DNA from: Planctomycetaceae bacterium
GTDB lineage: Bacteria > Planctomycetota > Planctomycetia > Planctomycetales > Planctomycetaceae
DNA: 64,000 nucleotides
Reading direction: 5' to 3'
Assembly: GCA_021732785.1 (NCBI GenBank)
Contig: JAKFUG010000017.1
Location: forward strand, 115,352 to 179,351
The stretch's first letter is position 1, and each line of letters starts with the position of its first letter. Under the pieces are notes generated by a model. The model was not told the origin of the DNA. It saw only the letters and a list, made by a program, of their open reading frames with translations, and made no database searches. Below, piece by piece: positions 7,702 through 15,875 of the stretch. Both the position numbers and the translations under genes were made by a program.

Positions 7702-10700
7702 CTATTCCGGTTTCGCCGCGGGTTCCATCGGTTCTTGCGGCGGGATGGGGAAGAGCCAGCTTTTGTCGTCGCCGCTGTGGTCATCGCGAATGCTGGCGTT
7801 CGACCAGAAGCCGTGCGACTGAGAATACCGTTGAATCTGGTTCCCCCGGATGTCGACCCGATAATGGCGGGATTCACTCGTCCACAACAATGGTTGACGA
7901 TATCCCGACATCGGCGGGAATGCCGGCTCTTTCAGCGGGAATCCCTGAGGAGCGTAACCGAACGATAACCCGGTCCAGACATCATTCATGGCCGGTGCCA
8001 GACTCGACGCGATCGTGTTCGGTGTCGCCGGTATTTCGAAGTAACTTTCGACATCGAGCAGCGAACCCGGCAGCGCGCCGTGCAGCCGTCGGTAACCGAC
8101 CACCGCCATCAGGGCGAGCGTGGCATGGTATTGGTTTTCCCCGACAAAAAGGGAGTCGATCTCTCCCGGCTCCAGGCCGTGAACCAGTTGTTGTCCATCA
8201 AAATAGCGGCCGTAGGTCTCGGACGGCAAGAACTTCCACGCGGCCATCCGCGGGTCGCCCACGCTCATGTGAAACCGTGCTGCCTGGTTCGAACGCAGGA
8301 CTTCGGTCACGCCGGGTTGAATGTGGGCGCTGCGGCACATTTTCAGGTACTGCAATCGATTCGAATAGGCGACATCGACCAGTTTTCGGGCGCGGGCTCG
8401 TTCCCACGGCCAATACACAGTCATTGTCTCGCGCAGTTCTTCCTGCCGGGTGAAATACAACTCTTCGGGTTGGGCTTGCCAGAATTGCAGATCCCCTGCA
8501 CAGGCCGTCAATCCTTGGCGTAAGGTGGATTCAGTTTGTTTCGGATGTTGCGCCCAGCGGATCATTTCCTGCCGGAAGATTGAAGGCGCACCCGCAGAGG
8601 TCTGCGATGGTGGGGTCAATCGCCGGATCATGCCGCTCATCCGTGCGGCGGCATGCAAATAGCGTAATGACTTCTCGACGTCTTCGTCCTCCAAAGCTTG
8701 TTGCGCGGCATAAAGTGTCAACGGTGCATAGAGATGATTCCAGTTATCGTCATCCGTGGACGGTCGACGGTTTGTCAGCGCTGCCGCTGCGGAGATGCGC
8801 CAGGTGATTTCATCAATGGTTTCGCGATTCGCGGCAACCAGTGCGCGACGTGATGCTGCTTCATTTGTGCCAAACTGAATCAGGAACATCGGCTGGCGAT
8901 AAAATAGCTCTTGGCGGTTTTCAGGAATCGTGATTTCTGAGGGAATGACCAGTGGACGGTGAACCCATTCCCAAAGTTGCTTCCAATTCTGCTCGGCCGC
9001 AGCGGAGTTCGCGATCAGCTCGACATTGACCGTTATCGGGTCAGCAACAGCGGAAACCGAGGGCACTTCCCACACGCGATACCCCACCGTTGTCGGGTCA
9101 GCAACAGCGGGAATCGTCGGCACTTCCCACACGCGATACCCCGCGGCGAGTGCCAGCAGCACGATGGGGAAGATGCTTTGCAACGCCAGCGCACCCATCC
9201 GCCGGTAGGGTACGCGCCAGGTTGTCTGCTCGGTCCACCAGTACGGAAGAGCGCTCGCGCTGATCCACAGCATCCACACGGGAATCGGAGCCAGGAACAC
9301 CGGCCACGGCAGCAGGAATTGGCCGCAGAGTGCAAACCACGCCGAAAACGTCACCGCGCCCATGAGCGCGACCCCCAGCGACAGCACGGTCTTCCGCAAG
9401 AGTTGCGAACACGCAAACCCCATGACGAAGAGCATCAGGCAATAATTCAGAGCCCACGTGAAGACGGTTTCCGCATGAGGATTGGCCATCGCTTCGGCCC
9501 ATAGTTCCCGCAACGGCGCGTGATAACCGTGAGTCGCGGGTCGACCGAAGAAGCTGATGACCGACCACCACAGCGCCGTACTTCCCGCAATCATGGCGAC
9601 GGCAAGAACCGTGGCCGCGAACCAGCAGGCGAGTTTATTGAACCACAGCGCCAACGGAGAAATGCCCAGTCGGACCAGTGCCCGGAACCGCTGTTGCGAT
9701 TGCTCGCCGTGCCACGACATCAACCCGCCGAGGATGATCACCAGCCAGCCAATCGCGAACGTGAACCCAAACGTCGGGCGACCGTTCAGCCACAAGTGAG
9801 TGGAAGCACACGACAGCAACGTCAGGCCCAGCACGATCCACGCGAACGAACGGATCCCCTGCCATTCGAGCCAGCACAGCCGTTGCCACGCGCGACGCCA
9901 CGGTTCGGTCGCATCCGCCGGCATGACGGCGACAGTCGTCGTTCCCACCGCCGTTTTCGTGCGCCGACGGGACCACCACGCGGCGACCCATTCCCAATCC
10001 CACGGGCGACCATCGAGCCATTGTCCGGCGAGTTTCCAGTTGGCAACCATCGTAGCGACCACCAGCAGGCACCGCGCCCAGCCCCAGAAACCGAGGGCAT
10101 AACCCAGCGCATCATTGGAACGCACCTGTATCCGTCCGCCCATCGCTTCCGTCAGCATCGCCGCGCCGGTGTTGACCAGAATGATGCTGATCGCCGCATA
10201 CAGAATCGCATTCAACGGCCGATTGGTCTGCAACGACCAGAACATGCCGTAGGCCAGCGCTTCCACCAACAGGAACGACATGATGATCAGGTTTTCTTCC
10301 GAGTCCGTCGGCGACGTCCCGATCGGTTCATCGAACTGCGACAGCAACAATGCCGACAGGCCATACCACGCTTGCAGACCGATGCCCGTCGCCACGACGA
10401 AGAACAATCGGCTCGAAATCACAGACGAAAGTCGTGGCGATAAGGTCGTCAGCCAGACGAGCGTTCCTTCTTCGCGCTCCCCGGCGAACATTGTGGCGAG
10501 CGCCGCCAGGACATACACCGGCGGAATCCAGACCATGAAGATCCAGAACGCGGCGGAATAACCCCGCGAGTTGTCCGTCGATTCACCAATGGTGAGGATC
10601 AGCAGCATCAGAAAAGTGACGCCGATCCCGCACATCAGCCACACGTTCCGCAGGACGCGCAACTCTTTCCACAGCAGTCGATGGTAGGGGGCAATGGCGT

Positions 10701-10704
10701 TCAT
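7702..10704 (-). CDS. ABC-2 type transporter permease with large soluble insert
   Basis: ATG 10704 (MNAIAPYHRLLWKELRVL) overlaps the stop of the ATPase gene by four bases, fixing the start and showing translational coupling. The 1000-residue protein opens with an ABC-2 permease half (WKELRVLRN, FAGEREEGTLVWLTTLS), contains about twelve hydrophobic segments to near residue 560, then ends in a 440-residue hydrophilic, probably extracytoplasmic, region (RRALVAANRETIDEITWRI; LYAPLTLYAAQQALEDEDVE). With its ATPase it should form a multidrug, bacteriocin or lipid exporter. Residues near 535-572 contain a 19-residue tandem duplication. The long C-terminal domain is unlike ordinary ABC-2 permeases, but similar proteins occur in planctomycetes. 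Confidence 0.8.
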   Translation of the reverse strand: MNAIAPYHRLLWKELRVLRNVWLMCGIGVTFLMLLILTIGESTDNSRGYSAAFWIFMVWIPPVYVLAALATMFAGEREEGTLVWLTTLSPRLSSVISSRLFFVVATGIGLQAWYGLSALLLSQFDEPIGTSPTDSEENLIIMSFLLVEALAYGMFWSLQTNRPLNAILYAAISIILVNTGAAMLTEAMGGRIQVRSNDALGYALGFWGWARCLLVVATMVANWKLAGQWLDGRPWDWEWVAAWWSRRRTKTAVGTTTVAVMPADATEPWRRAWQRLCWLEWQGIRSFAWIVLGLTLLSCASTHLWLNGRPTFGFTFAIGWLVIILGGLMSWHGEQSQQRFRALVRLGISPLALWFNKLACWFAATVLAVAMIAGSTALWWSVISFFGRPATHGYHAPLRELWAEAMANPHAETVFTWALNYCLMLFVMGFACSQLLRKTVLSLGVALMGAVTFSAWFALCGQFLLPWPVFLAPIPVWMLWISASALPYWWTEQTTWRVPYRRMGALALQSIFPIVLLALAAGYRVWEVPTIPAVADPTTVGYRVWEVPSVSAVADPITVNVELIANSAAAEQNWKQLWEWVHRPLVIPSEITIPENRQELFYRQPMFLIQFGTNEAASRRALVAANRETIDEITWRISAAAALTNRRPSTDDDNWNHLYAPLTLYAAQQALEDEDVEKSLRYLHAAARMSGMIRRLTPPSQTSAGAPSIFRQEMIRWAQHPKQTESTLRQGLTACAGDLQFWQAQPEELYFTRQEELRETMTVYWPWERARARKLVDVAYSNRLQYLKMCRSAHIQPGVTEVLRSNQAARFHMSVGDPRMAAWKFLPSETYGRYFDGQQLVHGLEPGEIDSLFVGENQYHATLALMAVVGYRRLHGALPGSLLDVESYFEIPATPNTIASSLAPAMNDVWTGLSFGYAPQGFPLKEPAFPPMSGYRQPLLWTSESRHYRVDIRGNQIQRYSQSHGFWSNASIRDDHSGDDKSWLFPIPPQEPMEPAAKPE
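9029..9142 (-). repeat. 57-bp in-frame tandem duplication inside the permease gene
   Basis: Copies at 9029-9085 and 9086-9142 have identical length and differ at only a handful of bases. On the coding strand they give GYRVWEVPTIPAVADPTTV followed directly by GYRVWEVPSVSAVADPITV, just outside the last membrane segment of the permease half. Confidence 0.92.
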
Positions 10705-11651
10705 TGGACGGCCTCCATCGGCGAATGGGCGGCGGCTTCGGGGAAGGTCCACCCGGTGTCCGATTCGGTCTGCATGCAGACGACAAAAATTTCTTCGAGC
10801 GACGGTTGCCGGATGGTGATGTCGACATGATTCGGCTGCGTTTGCCACCAGCCGAGCGCTTCATCGGGCAAGTCGCGGACCAGCAATTGCCATTGTCGGT
10901 CATCGCGCTTGGCCCCCAGCAACGCCGCCCCGCGCGGCAACTCCGGCGGGATGGTTTCCACGGCGTCGAGCGTGACCAGCACTTCCCGCACGCGGCTTTT
11001 GAGGACTTCCAGCCGTTCATTCAGCACGAGCTTGCCACGACGCAGAATCATGACCGTATCGGCGACCCGTTCGACTTCGCCGATCTGGTGGCTCGACAGA
11101 AACACCGTCCGCCCGGTCGCCGCGACATCAACCATGCTTTCCAGAAATTCGCGGCGAACCAGCGGATCAAGCCCCGAGGTCGGTTCGTCGAGGACCAGCA
11201 GTTGTGGCTCGTGCGCGAGTGCGACCGCCAGCGAAACCTTCGACTGCATTCCTTTTGACAGCGACTTGATCTGCCGATCGAGCGGCAGGTTGTATTGCTG
11301 AATCAAGTGTCGATAGCGGTCCTCATAACCGAGCGGATAAAACCCGGCGGCGAACCACCCGGCTTCCTGCACCGTCATCCAGTCGTACAGTGAGGGGCGA
11401 TCCGGGACATAACCGACGCGGCGGCGAATCTCGGCCCCGTCCATGCGGCTGACCATGCCCATGACACGGGCCGCACCGCCATCCGGGTTGAGCAGTCCCA
11501 GCATAATCTTGATGGTGGTGGTTTTGCCGGCCCCGTTTTCACCGAGGAGCGCGATGACCTGCCCCGGTTTGCCGGTGAACGAGACATCGTCGAGCGCGAC
11601 GAACGAGCCGAAGCGTTTGGTGACTTTGTGAAATTCAAAGACGGACGACAT
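10701..11651 (-). CDS. ABC transporter ATP-binding protein
   Basis: The 316-residue protein has the full nucleotide-binding set: Walker A GENGAGKTTT near residue 38, the LSKGMQSKVSLAVAL signature near residue 137, Walker B LLVLDEPTSGLDP near residue 157, and an H-loop (FLSSHQ). The C-terminal 90 residues are the extra domain typical of ABC-2 exporters (CcmA-like). ATG 11651 is chosen, since the extended frame upstream falls into a repeat element. It drives the permease encoded immediately after it, and is preceded by a YtrA-type GntR regulator, an arrangement like the Bacillus ytr operon. Confidence 0.92.
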   Translation of the reverse strand: MSSVFEFHKVTKRFGSFVALDDVSFTGKPGQVIALLGENGAGKTTTIKIMLGLLNPDGGAARVMGMVSRMDGAEIRRRVGYVPDRPSLYDWMTVQEAGWFAAGFYPLGYEDRYRHLIQQYNLPLDRQIKSLSKGMQSKVSLAVALAHEPQLLVLDEPTSGLDPLVRREFLESMVDVAATGRTVFLSSHQIGEVERVADTVMILRRGKLVLNERLEVLKSRVREVLVTLDAVETIPPELPRGAALLGAKRDDRQWQLLVRDLPDEALGWWQTQPNHVDITIRQPSLEEIFVVCMQTESDTGWTFPEAAAHSPMEAVQ

Positions 11652-11705
11652 GAATGGACTCCCAGAATTGGGTCTTCGATGAGCAATGTCGAAAATGGGC
11701 CATGT

Positions 11706-11784
11706 TGAAGAGTCAGGGCAGGGGCCCCGATTTTTGATGTGCGGCGGCCTCATCTCGCAGAGGTCGGGGCCCCCGCCCCGACCG
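11706..11784 (+). repeat. hairpin repeat, family E copy 1
   Basis: Arms GTCAGGGCAGGGGCCCCGA and GGTCGGGGCCCCCGCCCCGAC are inverted copies. The same family occurs in full at 56905-56984 and as single arms at 36670-36691 and 50616-50638. It sits between the GntR and ABC-ATPase genes. Confidence 0.8.
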
Positions 11785-11793
11785 ATCGATGAT

Positions 11794-12186
11794 TCATGAC
11801 GTGCTGGCGTCCGCGGTCTCTTTCAGGACTTCGTCAATCAAGGAGCGGATCTCGCCGGTCTTGAGGCCGCTTTGGCGACATTCGGTGACGGCGCTCCGCA
11901 GGCGGGCTTTCAACAAAGATTGTCGATCGCGCTGGCAGGTCGCGAAAGCATCACGCGTGACCCGCAGACCTTCACCACGGAGCGTTTCGAGCACGCCGTC
12001 GGCTTGCAGATCGCGATAAGCCCGGGCGACGGTGTTGGGGTTCACCGCGACCTGATGGGCGAGCTCGCGAACGGAGGGAACGAGATCCCCGATCCGGAGC
12101 ACGCCATGCGCGACGGCGAATTTGAGTTGCCGGGAGATCTGGTCGTAAATCGGGAGCCCGTTGCTGGGATCGATATGCAGTCGCAT
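11794..12186 (-). CDS. GntR family regulator, YtrA subfamily
   Basis: The 130-residue protein starts at ATG 12186. An N-terminal winged helix-turn-helix (PIYDQISRQLKFAVAHGVL; SVRELAHQVAVNPNTVARAYRDLQADGVLETLRGEG) is followed by a short helical tail of about 50 residues, which is the YtrA layout rather than FadR or HutC. YtrA regulators usually repress an adjacent ABC exporter and lose DNA binding on contact with membrane-acting antibiotics. The ATPase and permease genes lie directly downstream. A promoter and palindrome just upstream suggest autoregulation. Confidence 0.9.
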   Translation of the reverse strand: MRLHIDPSNGLPIYDQISRQLKFAVAHGVLRIGDLVPSVRELAHQVAVNPNTVARAYRDLQADGVLETLRGEGLRVTRDAFATCQRDRQSLLKARLRSAVTECRQSGLKTGEIRSLIDEVLKETADASTS

Positions 12187-12199
12187 GGCGTTACCCTCT

Positions 12200-12244
12200 G
12201 TACTATCTAACTCATACGGTAGGCATCCTGCACATGCTTGTCAA
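12200..12244 (-). promoter_or_regulatory. promoter and likely GntR operator for the ABC-exporter operon
   Basis: On the minus strand TTGACA (12244-12239) and TACCGT (12221-12216) are 17 bases apart, a good sigma-70-type promoter. An imperfect dyad GTATGAGTTAGATAGTAC (12217-12200) overlaps the -10 and the predicted start of transcription, a typical place for a repressor site. Confidence 0.5.
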
Positions 12245-12267
12245 GCATTGATTTCACAAAAAAAGCG

Positions 12268-12339
12268 AGCCCGAAGCGCCAGCGCCGGGTCTCTTTGGAA
12301 GTACGAAATTCAAAGAACCCGGCGCTGGCGCTTCGGGCT
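12268..12339 (+). repeat. hairpin repeat, family A copy 4
   Basis: Arms AGCCCGAAGCGCCAGCGCC and its complement surround a loop of about 26 bases in the divergent gap between the GntR regulator and the DUF1501 gene. Confidence 0.85.
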
Positions 12340-12442
12340 TGTATGACTCGCTCTTGCGGATCGCGTGCCATGCCGATAACAATTGATATGTCCGCCCCGC
12401 CCGCGTCCCGCCTGTGCTGTCCTTCCTGTTAAGGCCGTTGTG

Positions 12443-13813
12443 ATGTTCACGCCCCGCTTTGCCATCGACCGTCGTCAACTGTTGCAGGTCGGTGCTGCCG
12501 GGGTGATTGGGGTGGCGTTGCCAGCGGTGCGGGCTCACGCAGGCGGAACATCCTCAGCGCGGGCGAAGTCGGTGCTGCTGGTGCATCTCAGCGGCGGTCC
12601 CAGTCAGTTGGAGATGTGGGACCCGAAACCGGATGCCCCTGCGGAGATTCGCGGCGAGTTCGCAGCGATCGATACCGCCATCTCCGGTGTCCAGATTGGC
12701 GAGCACATGCCGCGGTTGGCGCAGCAGCTTTCTCGCTGGTCCATCATCCGCACGCTGTCGCATGGCGAACACAATCACCTGCTGGCGACACACGTCGCGC
12801 TCACCGGCCGGGCCACGCCGATCCCCCGCGGCGGCAGCGATCTCGATCGTGTCGAATCCCGTTATGACTTTCCGAACTTTGCCGCCGCGCTCGATTATCT
12901 GAATCCCCGTCGCGACGGCATCCCCACCGGCGTTTCGGTGCCGAATTATTTCATCGAGGGTCCGCTCACGTGGCCGGGTCAACACGCGGGATTTCTCGGC
13001 GCGAAGCACGATCCGTGGCAGATCAATCACGATCCGAACGATGCCAAATTCAAGATTGATTCTCTCAGTCTGCAACCCGGCGTGACGAATGATCGACTCG
13101 TTTCGCGCCGCGGATTGCTGGAACATCTCAATCAAAACACGGCCGTGCAAGGACAGGGTCGCACGACGGCTTATGTCGAGCAACAAGACCTGGCACTGTC
13201 GCTGTTGACATCCGACCGCGTTGCTAAAGCGTTTCAGATTGAGAAGGAAGACGCCGCCACACGCGACCGATATGGTCGCAACAAATTCGGGCAATCGATG
13301 CTGCTGGCCCGGCGGCTGGTGCAGGCCGGTGTGCCCGTGGTGCAAGCCGCGATGGGGATCGTGCAGACGTGGGACACGCACGTCGATAACTGGGGCCGCT
13401 TGAAGAACACATTGTTGCCACAGTTGGATACCGGGCTCGCGGCGCTGATGGATGATTTGTCGTCCAGCGGTTTGCTGGAGCAAACGCTGGTCATCGTGAT
13501 GGGAGAATTCGGCCGCACGCCGAAAGTCTCGCATCTTGCCGGTGAAAAGCTGCCCGGTCGCGATCATTGGGCGCACACCTATTCGGCGTTGTTCGCCGGG
13601 GCCGGGGTGCGCGGCGGTCAAGTGGTGGGACAATCGGACGCCAGCGCGGCCTATCCCGTCACCCGCGCGTGGTCACCGGCCGATGTCTGCACCACAATCT
13701 TCGATTCCCTCGGCGTCAGTCGGGAAGCGTTCGTATTTGATCCGCTCGGTCGTCCGAACCATCTCTACAACGGCGACGTGATCACCCCACTGTTCACCGG
13801 CGCGGTGAGTTGA
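12443..13813 (+). CDS. DUF1501 family exported protein
   Basis: The 456-residue product starts at ATG 12443 (MFTPRFAIDRRQLLQVG) and has a twin-arginine-like signal: RRQLLQVGAAGVIGVALPAV then AHA. It keeps the DUF1501 landmarks: VLLVHLSGGPSQLEMWDPK near residue 42, HTYSALFAGAGVRGGQVVG and GRDHWAHT near residue 370, and VIVMGEFGRTPK near residue 353. DUF1501 proteins belong to the alkaline-phosphatase-like superfamily and are usually encoded beside a PSD1 (DUF1549/DUF1553) protein; here there is no such partner. The biochemical function of the family is not established. Confidence 0.9.
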   Translation: MFTPRFAIDRRQLLQVGAAGVIGVALPAVRAHAGGTSSARAKSVLLVHLSGGPSQLEMWDPKPDAPAEIRGEFAAIDTAISGVQIGEHMPRLAQQLSRWSIIRTLSHGEHNHLLATHVALTGRATPIPRGGSDLDRVESRYDFPNFAAALDYLNPRRDGIPTGVSVPNYFIEGPLTWPGQHAGFLGAKHDPWQINHDPNDAKFKIDSLSLQPGVTNDRLVSRRGLLEHLNQNTAVQGQGRTTAYVEQQDLALSLLTSDRVAKAFQIEKEDAATRDRYGRNKFGQSMLLARRLVQAGVPVVQAAMGIVQTWDTHVDNWGRLKNTLLPQLDTGLAALMDDLSSSGLLEQTLVIVMGEFGRTPKVSHLAGEKLPGRDHWAHTYSALFAGAGVRGGQVVGQSDASAAYPVTRAWSPADVCTTIFDSLGVSREAFVFDPLGRPNHLYNGDVITPLFTGAVS

Positions 13814-13862
13814 TCAGTCGCTGGACGTTAGCGCGTTCCGCTGGTTGAACGCGGCGGCGTGA

Positions 13863-14741
13863 TTACTTCTCCACGGCATCCACAAGTTCGGGCGTGATGA
13901 GAACCACGAGCTCGGTTTCCTCGGTGTCCACTTTCGTCTTGGAAAACAACGCGTCGCCGATCACGGGAATCTCTCCGAGCACCGGGACACGCGTAATCGA
14001 CGCCGCATGCCGCGTCGATTTCAGGCCGCGGAGCATCACGGTCTGGCCGTTCTTCAATTCTACGGTGGTCGCAATCCGGCGGGTATTCACACTGGGAATT
14101 CCTGCCACAGGGGTATTCGGCGTGGAATGTTCCAGGTTCAGCACCACCCGCAATAATCCGGGTTTCGGATTGGTGACCGTGGCATCCAGAGCCGTACCGA
14201 AAAACAGGGTTTTCAGAGTCGATGAGGGTTCGCCATTTTTGTTGATGCCGACGCCTTCATTTCCAACGACGACCTCGCCGCCGCTGCGGAGTTCGCCTTT
14301 GGTGCCCAGTTGCATCCGCATACGAGGAGCACTGAGGATGTTGGCTCGCGGGTCGGCTTGCAGGGTGGTGATGAAGGCGGCGACTTCGTCTTTGGACAGC
14401 ACGCGGCTTTGGCCACCCGTGCCGGGGGAAAGGGGGCTCGCCTTGGGTTCGTTATTCTTCGGCGACGGCTCCGCTGCGAGACTCGTCGCCGGTGTGGCTT
14501 TCTCCGCGGGCAATTTCACTTTCCCGCGAAGTTCCAGCAACCGAATTGAAAGGTCGACAAACGGCTGATCGGTTAGAGACTCCGGTGCGTCATCCGCTCG
14601 CGGTAAGGCGACCGGAGCCACGCCTGGTTCCGGTTGCGCTTTCAGAACCAACGGATTCGGCAGCACATCGCTTTGTGCCAGTGCGGTGACAGTCGCCATG
14701 CACATCAGAAAGGCAGCCAGACACCCTGTTCGCAGAACCAT
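13863..14741 (-). CDS. standalone secretin-domain exported protein (copy 1)
   Basis: ATG 14741 follows AAGGGAG, so the earlier in-frame codon is rejected. The 292-residue product has a signal peptide (RTGCLAAFLMCMATVTALAQ), a Pro-rich linker and a C-terminal secretin domain: ILSAPRMRMQLGTKGELRSGGE, VTNPKPGLLRVVLNLEHS, and the closing TRVPVLGEIPVIGDALFSK and TELVVLITPELVDAV. Full secretins (type II/III/IV pilus) are 500-700 residues with N-domains; these are absent here, so this is a secretin core without periplasmic modules. It is the last of three tandem relatives on this strand. Confidence 0.82.
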   Translation of the reverse strand: MVLRTGCLAAFLMCMATVTALAQSDVLPNPLVLKAQPEPGVAPVALPRADDAPESLTDQPFVDLSIRLLELRGKVKLPAEKATPATSLAAEPSPKNNEPKASPLSPGTGGQSRVLSKDEVAAFITTLQADPRANILSAPRMRMQLGTKGELRSGGEVVVGNEGVGINKNGEPSSTLKTLFFGTALDATVTNPKPGLLRVVLNLEHSTPNTPVAGIPSVNTRRIATTVELKNGQTVMLRGLKSTRHAASITRVPVLGEIPVIGDALFSKTKVDTEETELVVLITPELVDAVEK

Positions 14742-14849
14742 GATCGCCACTCCCTTTTCGATCCGGATCGATTCATCAGACACTTTGTCAGGAATTGCGT
14801 GTCCGGTCAAGATGGAGTGGTGACGACCCTTCGTGTATCGCCATGAACC

Positions 14850-14976
14850 TCACGGTTCGATTTCGATCACCACCGGCGTGATGACCAGCATTTGTGCGGC
14901 AGATTCGTTTTCGGCGCGGGTGCGCGTGAACCACTTCGCTCCGATCACGGGAGTTTCCCCAGAACGGGGACCCGAT
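14850..14976 (-). pseudogene. remnant of a fourth secretin-domain gene (3' end only)
   Basis: About 125 bp here match the 3' end of the gene at 15876-16658 at a constant offset of 1026 bp, including the stop codon (TGA at 14852-14850). Only a few substitutions are seen in the first 100 bases, but one base is lost in the GGGAGTTTCCCC segment (GGGAAGTTTCCCC in the intact gene), which breaks the frame. The match stops near 14974, right where the coding end of the second secretin gene begins. It is a duplicated or recombined C-terminal fragment, too short to be a gene. Confidence 0.85.
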
Positions 14977-15813
14977 TCAATTCCCGTCCGAATCGAGAGC
15001 CGTTGCGGTCACCAGCAACATCAATTCCGTCGTTTCGGTCTCCGTCCGCTGTCTGGAAAACAAGGTTGGTCCGACGACCGGCAAGTCGCCCAGCACGGGC
15101 ATTCGTGTCTCGGTGGTGGTCGTCCGATTCGCACGCAGGCCGCGGAGCAGGAACGTCTGACCGCTGGCCAGGTCGACCTTGGTTTGAACGCGTTGCGAAA
15201 CGACCCCCGGCGTCCCATCGGGCAGAATTTTTCTTCGCGATAACGCGGATTGCTCAAAGACCAGCGAGACGCTCAGCAGACCCGGTTTCGGAATGGTAAC
15301 CGTGGCATCGACGGCGGTTCCCACAAAACGCGTGTTGACCTGGGGCATTGCCTTGCCATCAGTCGTTTTTTGTGCGGAAGGCCGTTCCAGCTGGATTTCA
15401 CTTCCGCTGCGGAAATGCCCTTCCGAACCGACGATCAACTGCATGCTTGGTTCAGCAAGAATTTTGCCTCGCCGCTCGGTGCGACAGAACTCGATCACGC
15501 TCCTTCCTTCGGATTGGGTGATGAACCCCCCATTCGCCGTGCCAACGGCTTTCGAGCCATCGGGAAGCCGAACTTCCGGGAGAGGCAACTCCAGGCCGCT
15601 TTCAACTTCGAGGAGATGAAAGTTGAGAAACACCTCGCGCGGCACCTTTGCGTTGGGATTGACAGGTTTTGCAGGAACAGCCACCGGGACGGAAAAGGAT
15701 TTCGTCGGCATGGGTCGAGGGGGAACCGCGATCAATGGTGTATCTTGCGCGGTGGCCATCATGGTCCATCCGCAAAGCAACAATCCGGTCCCACACGATG
15801 TGAATCGGCGCAT
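14977..15813 (-). CDS. standalone secretin-domain exported protein (copy 2)
   Basis: A 278-residue relative of the flanking genes starting at ATG 15813 with a signal peptide (CGTGLLLCGWTMMATAQ). The secretin core shows ILAEPSMQLIVGSEGHFRSG near residue 120, VDATVTIPKPGLLSVSLVFEQ near residue 170, and RMPVLGDLPVVGPTLFSRQ with ELMLLVTATALD at the end. Its stop codon lies exactly at the edge of the duplicated fragment at 14850-14976, so its last residues (TALDSDGN) may have been set by the recombination; the two neighbours end in conventional ITPELV or VTPVVI motifs. Confidence 0.82.
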   Translation of the reverse strand: MRRFTSCGTGLLLCGWTMMATAQDTPLIAVPPRPMPTKSFSVPVAVPAKPVNPNAKVPREVFLNFHLLEVESGLELPLPEVRLPDGSKAVGTANGGFITQSEGRSVIEFCRTERRGKILAEPSMQLIVGSEGHFRSGSEIQLERPSAQKTTDGKAMPQVNTRFVGTAVDATVTIPKPGLLSVSLVFEQSALSRRKILPDGTPGVVSQRVQTKVDLASGQTFLLRGLRANRTTTTETRMPVLGDLPVVGPTLFSRQRTETETTELMLLVTATALDSDGN

Positions 15814-15875
15814 CAGAATTTACCCCGTCAGTTTTCGTTGCGTGTGTGCCGAGTCATCACGACACACCGTTCGCG

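Noticed and set aside
7482..8453. Plus-strand frame of about 320 codons over the end of the permease gene
   Set aside because: It begins within a hairpin element, is antisense to the permease and is Arg/Ser-rich without motifs.
4653..12339. Family A repeats considered as CRISPR repeats
   Set aside because: Copies are dispersed singly in gaps thousands of bases apart, with no regular spacers and no cas genes.
14833..15243. Plus-strand frame across the secretin gene boundary
   Set aside because: It is antisense to the secretin core and includes the duplicated fragment, which alone explains its similarity to another plus-strand frame near 15876.
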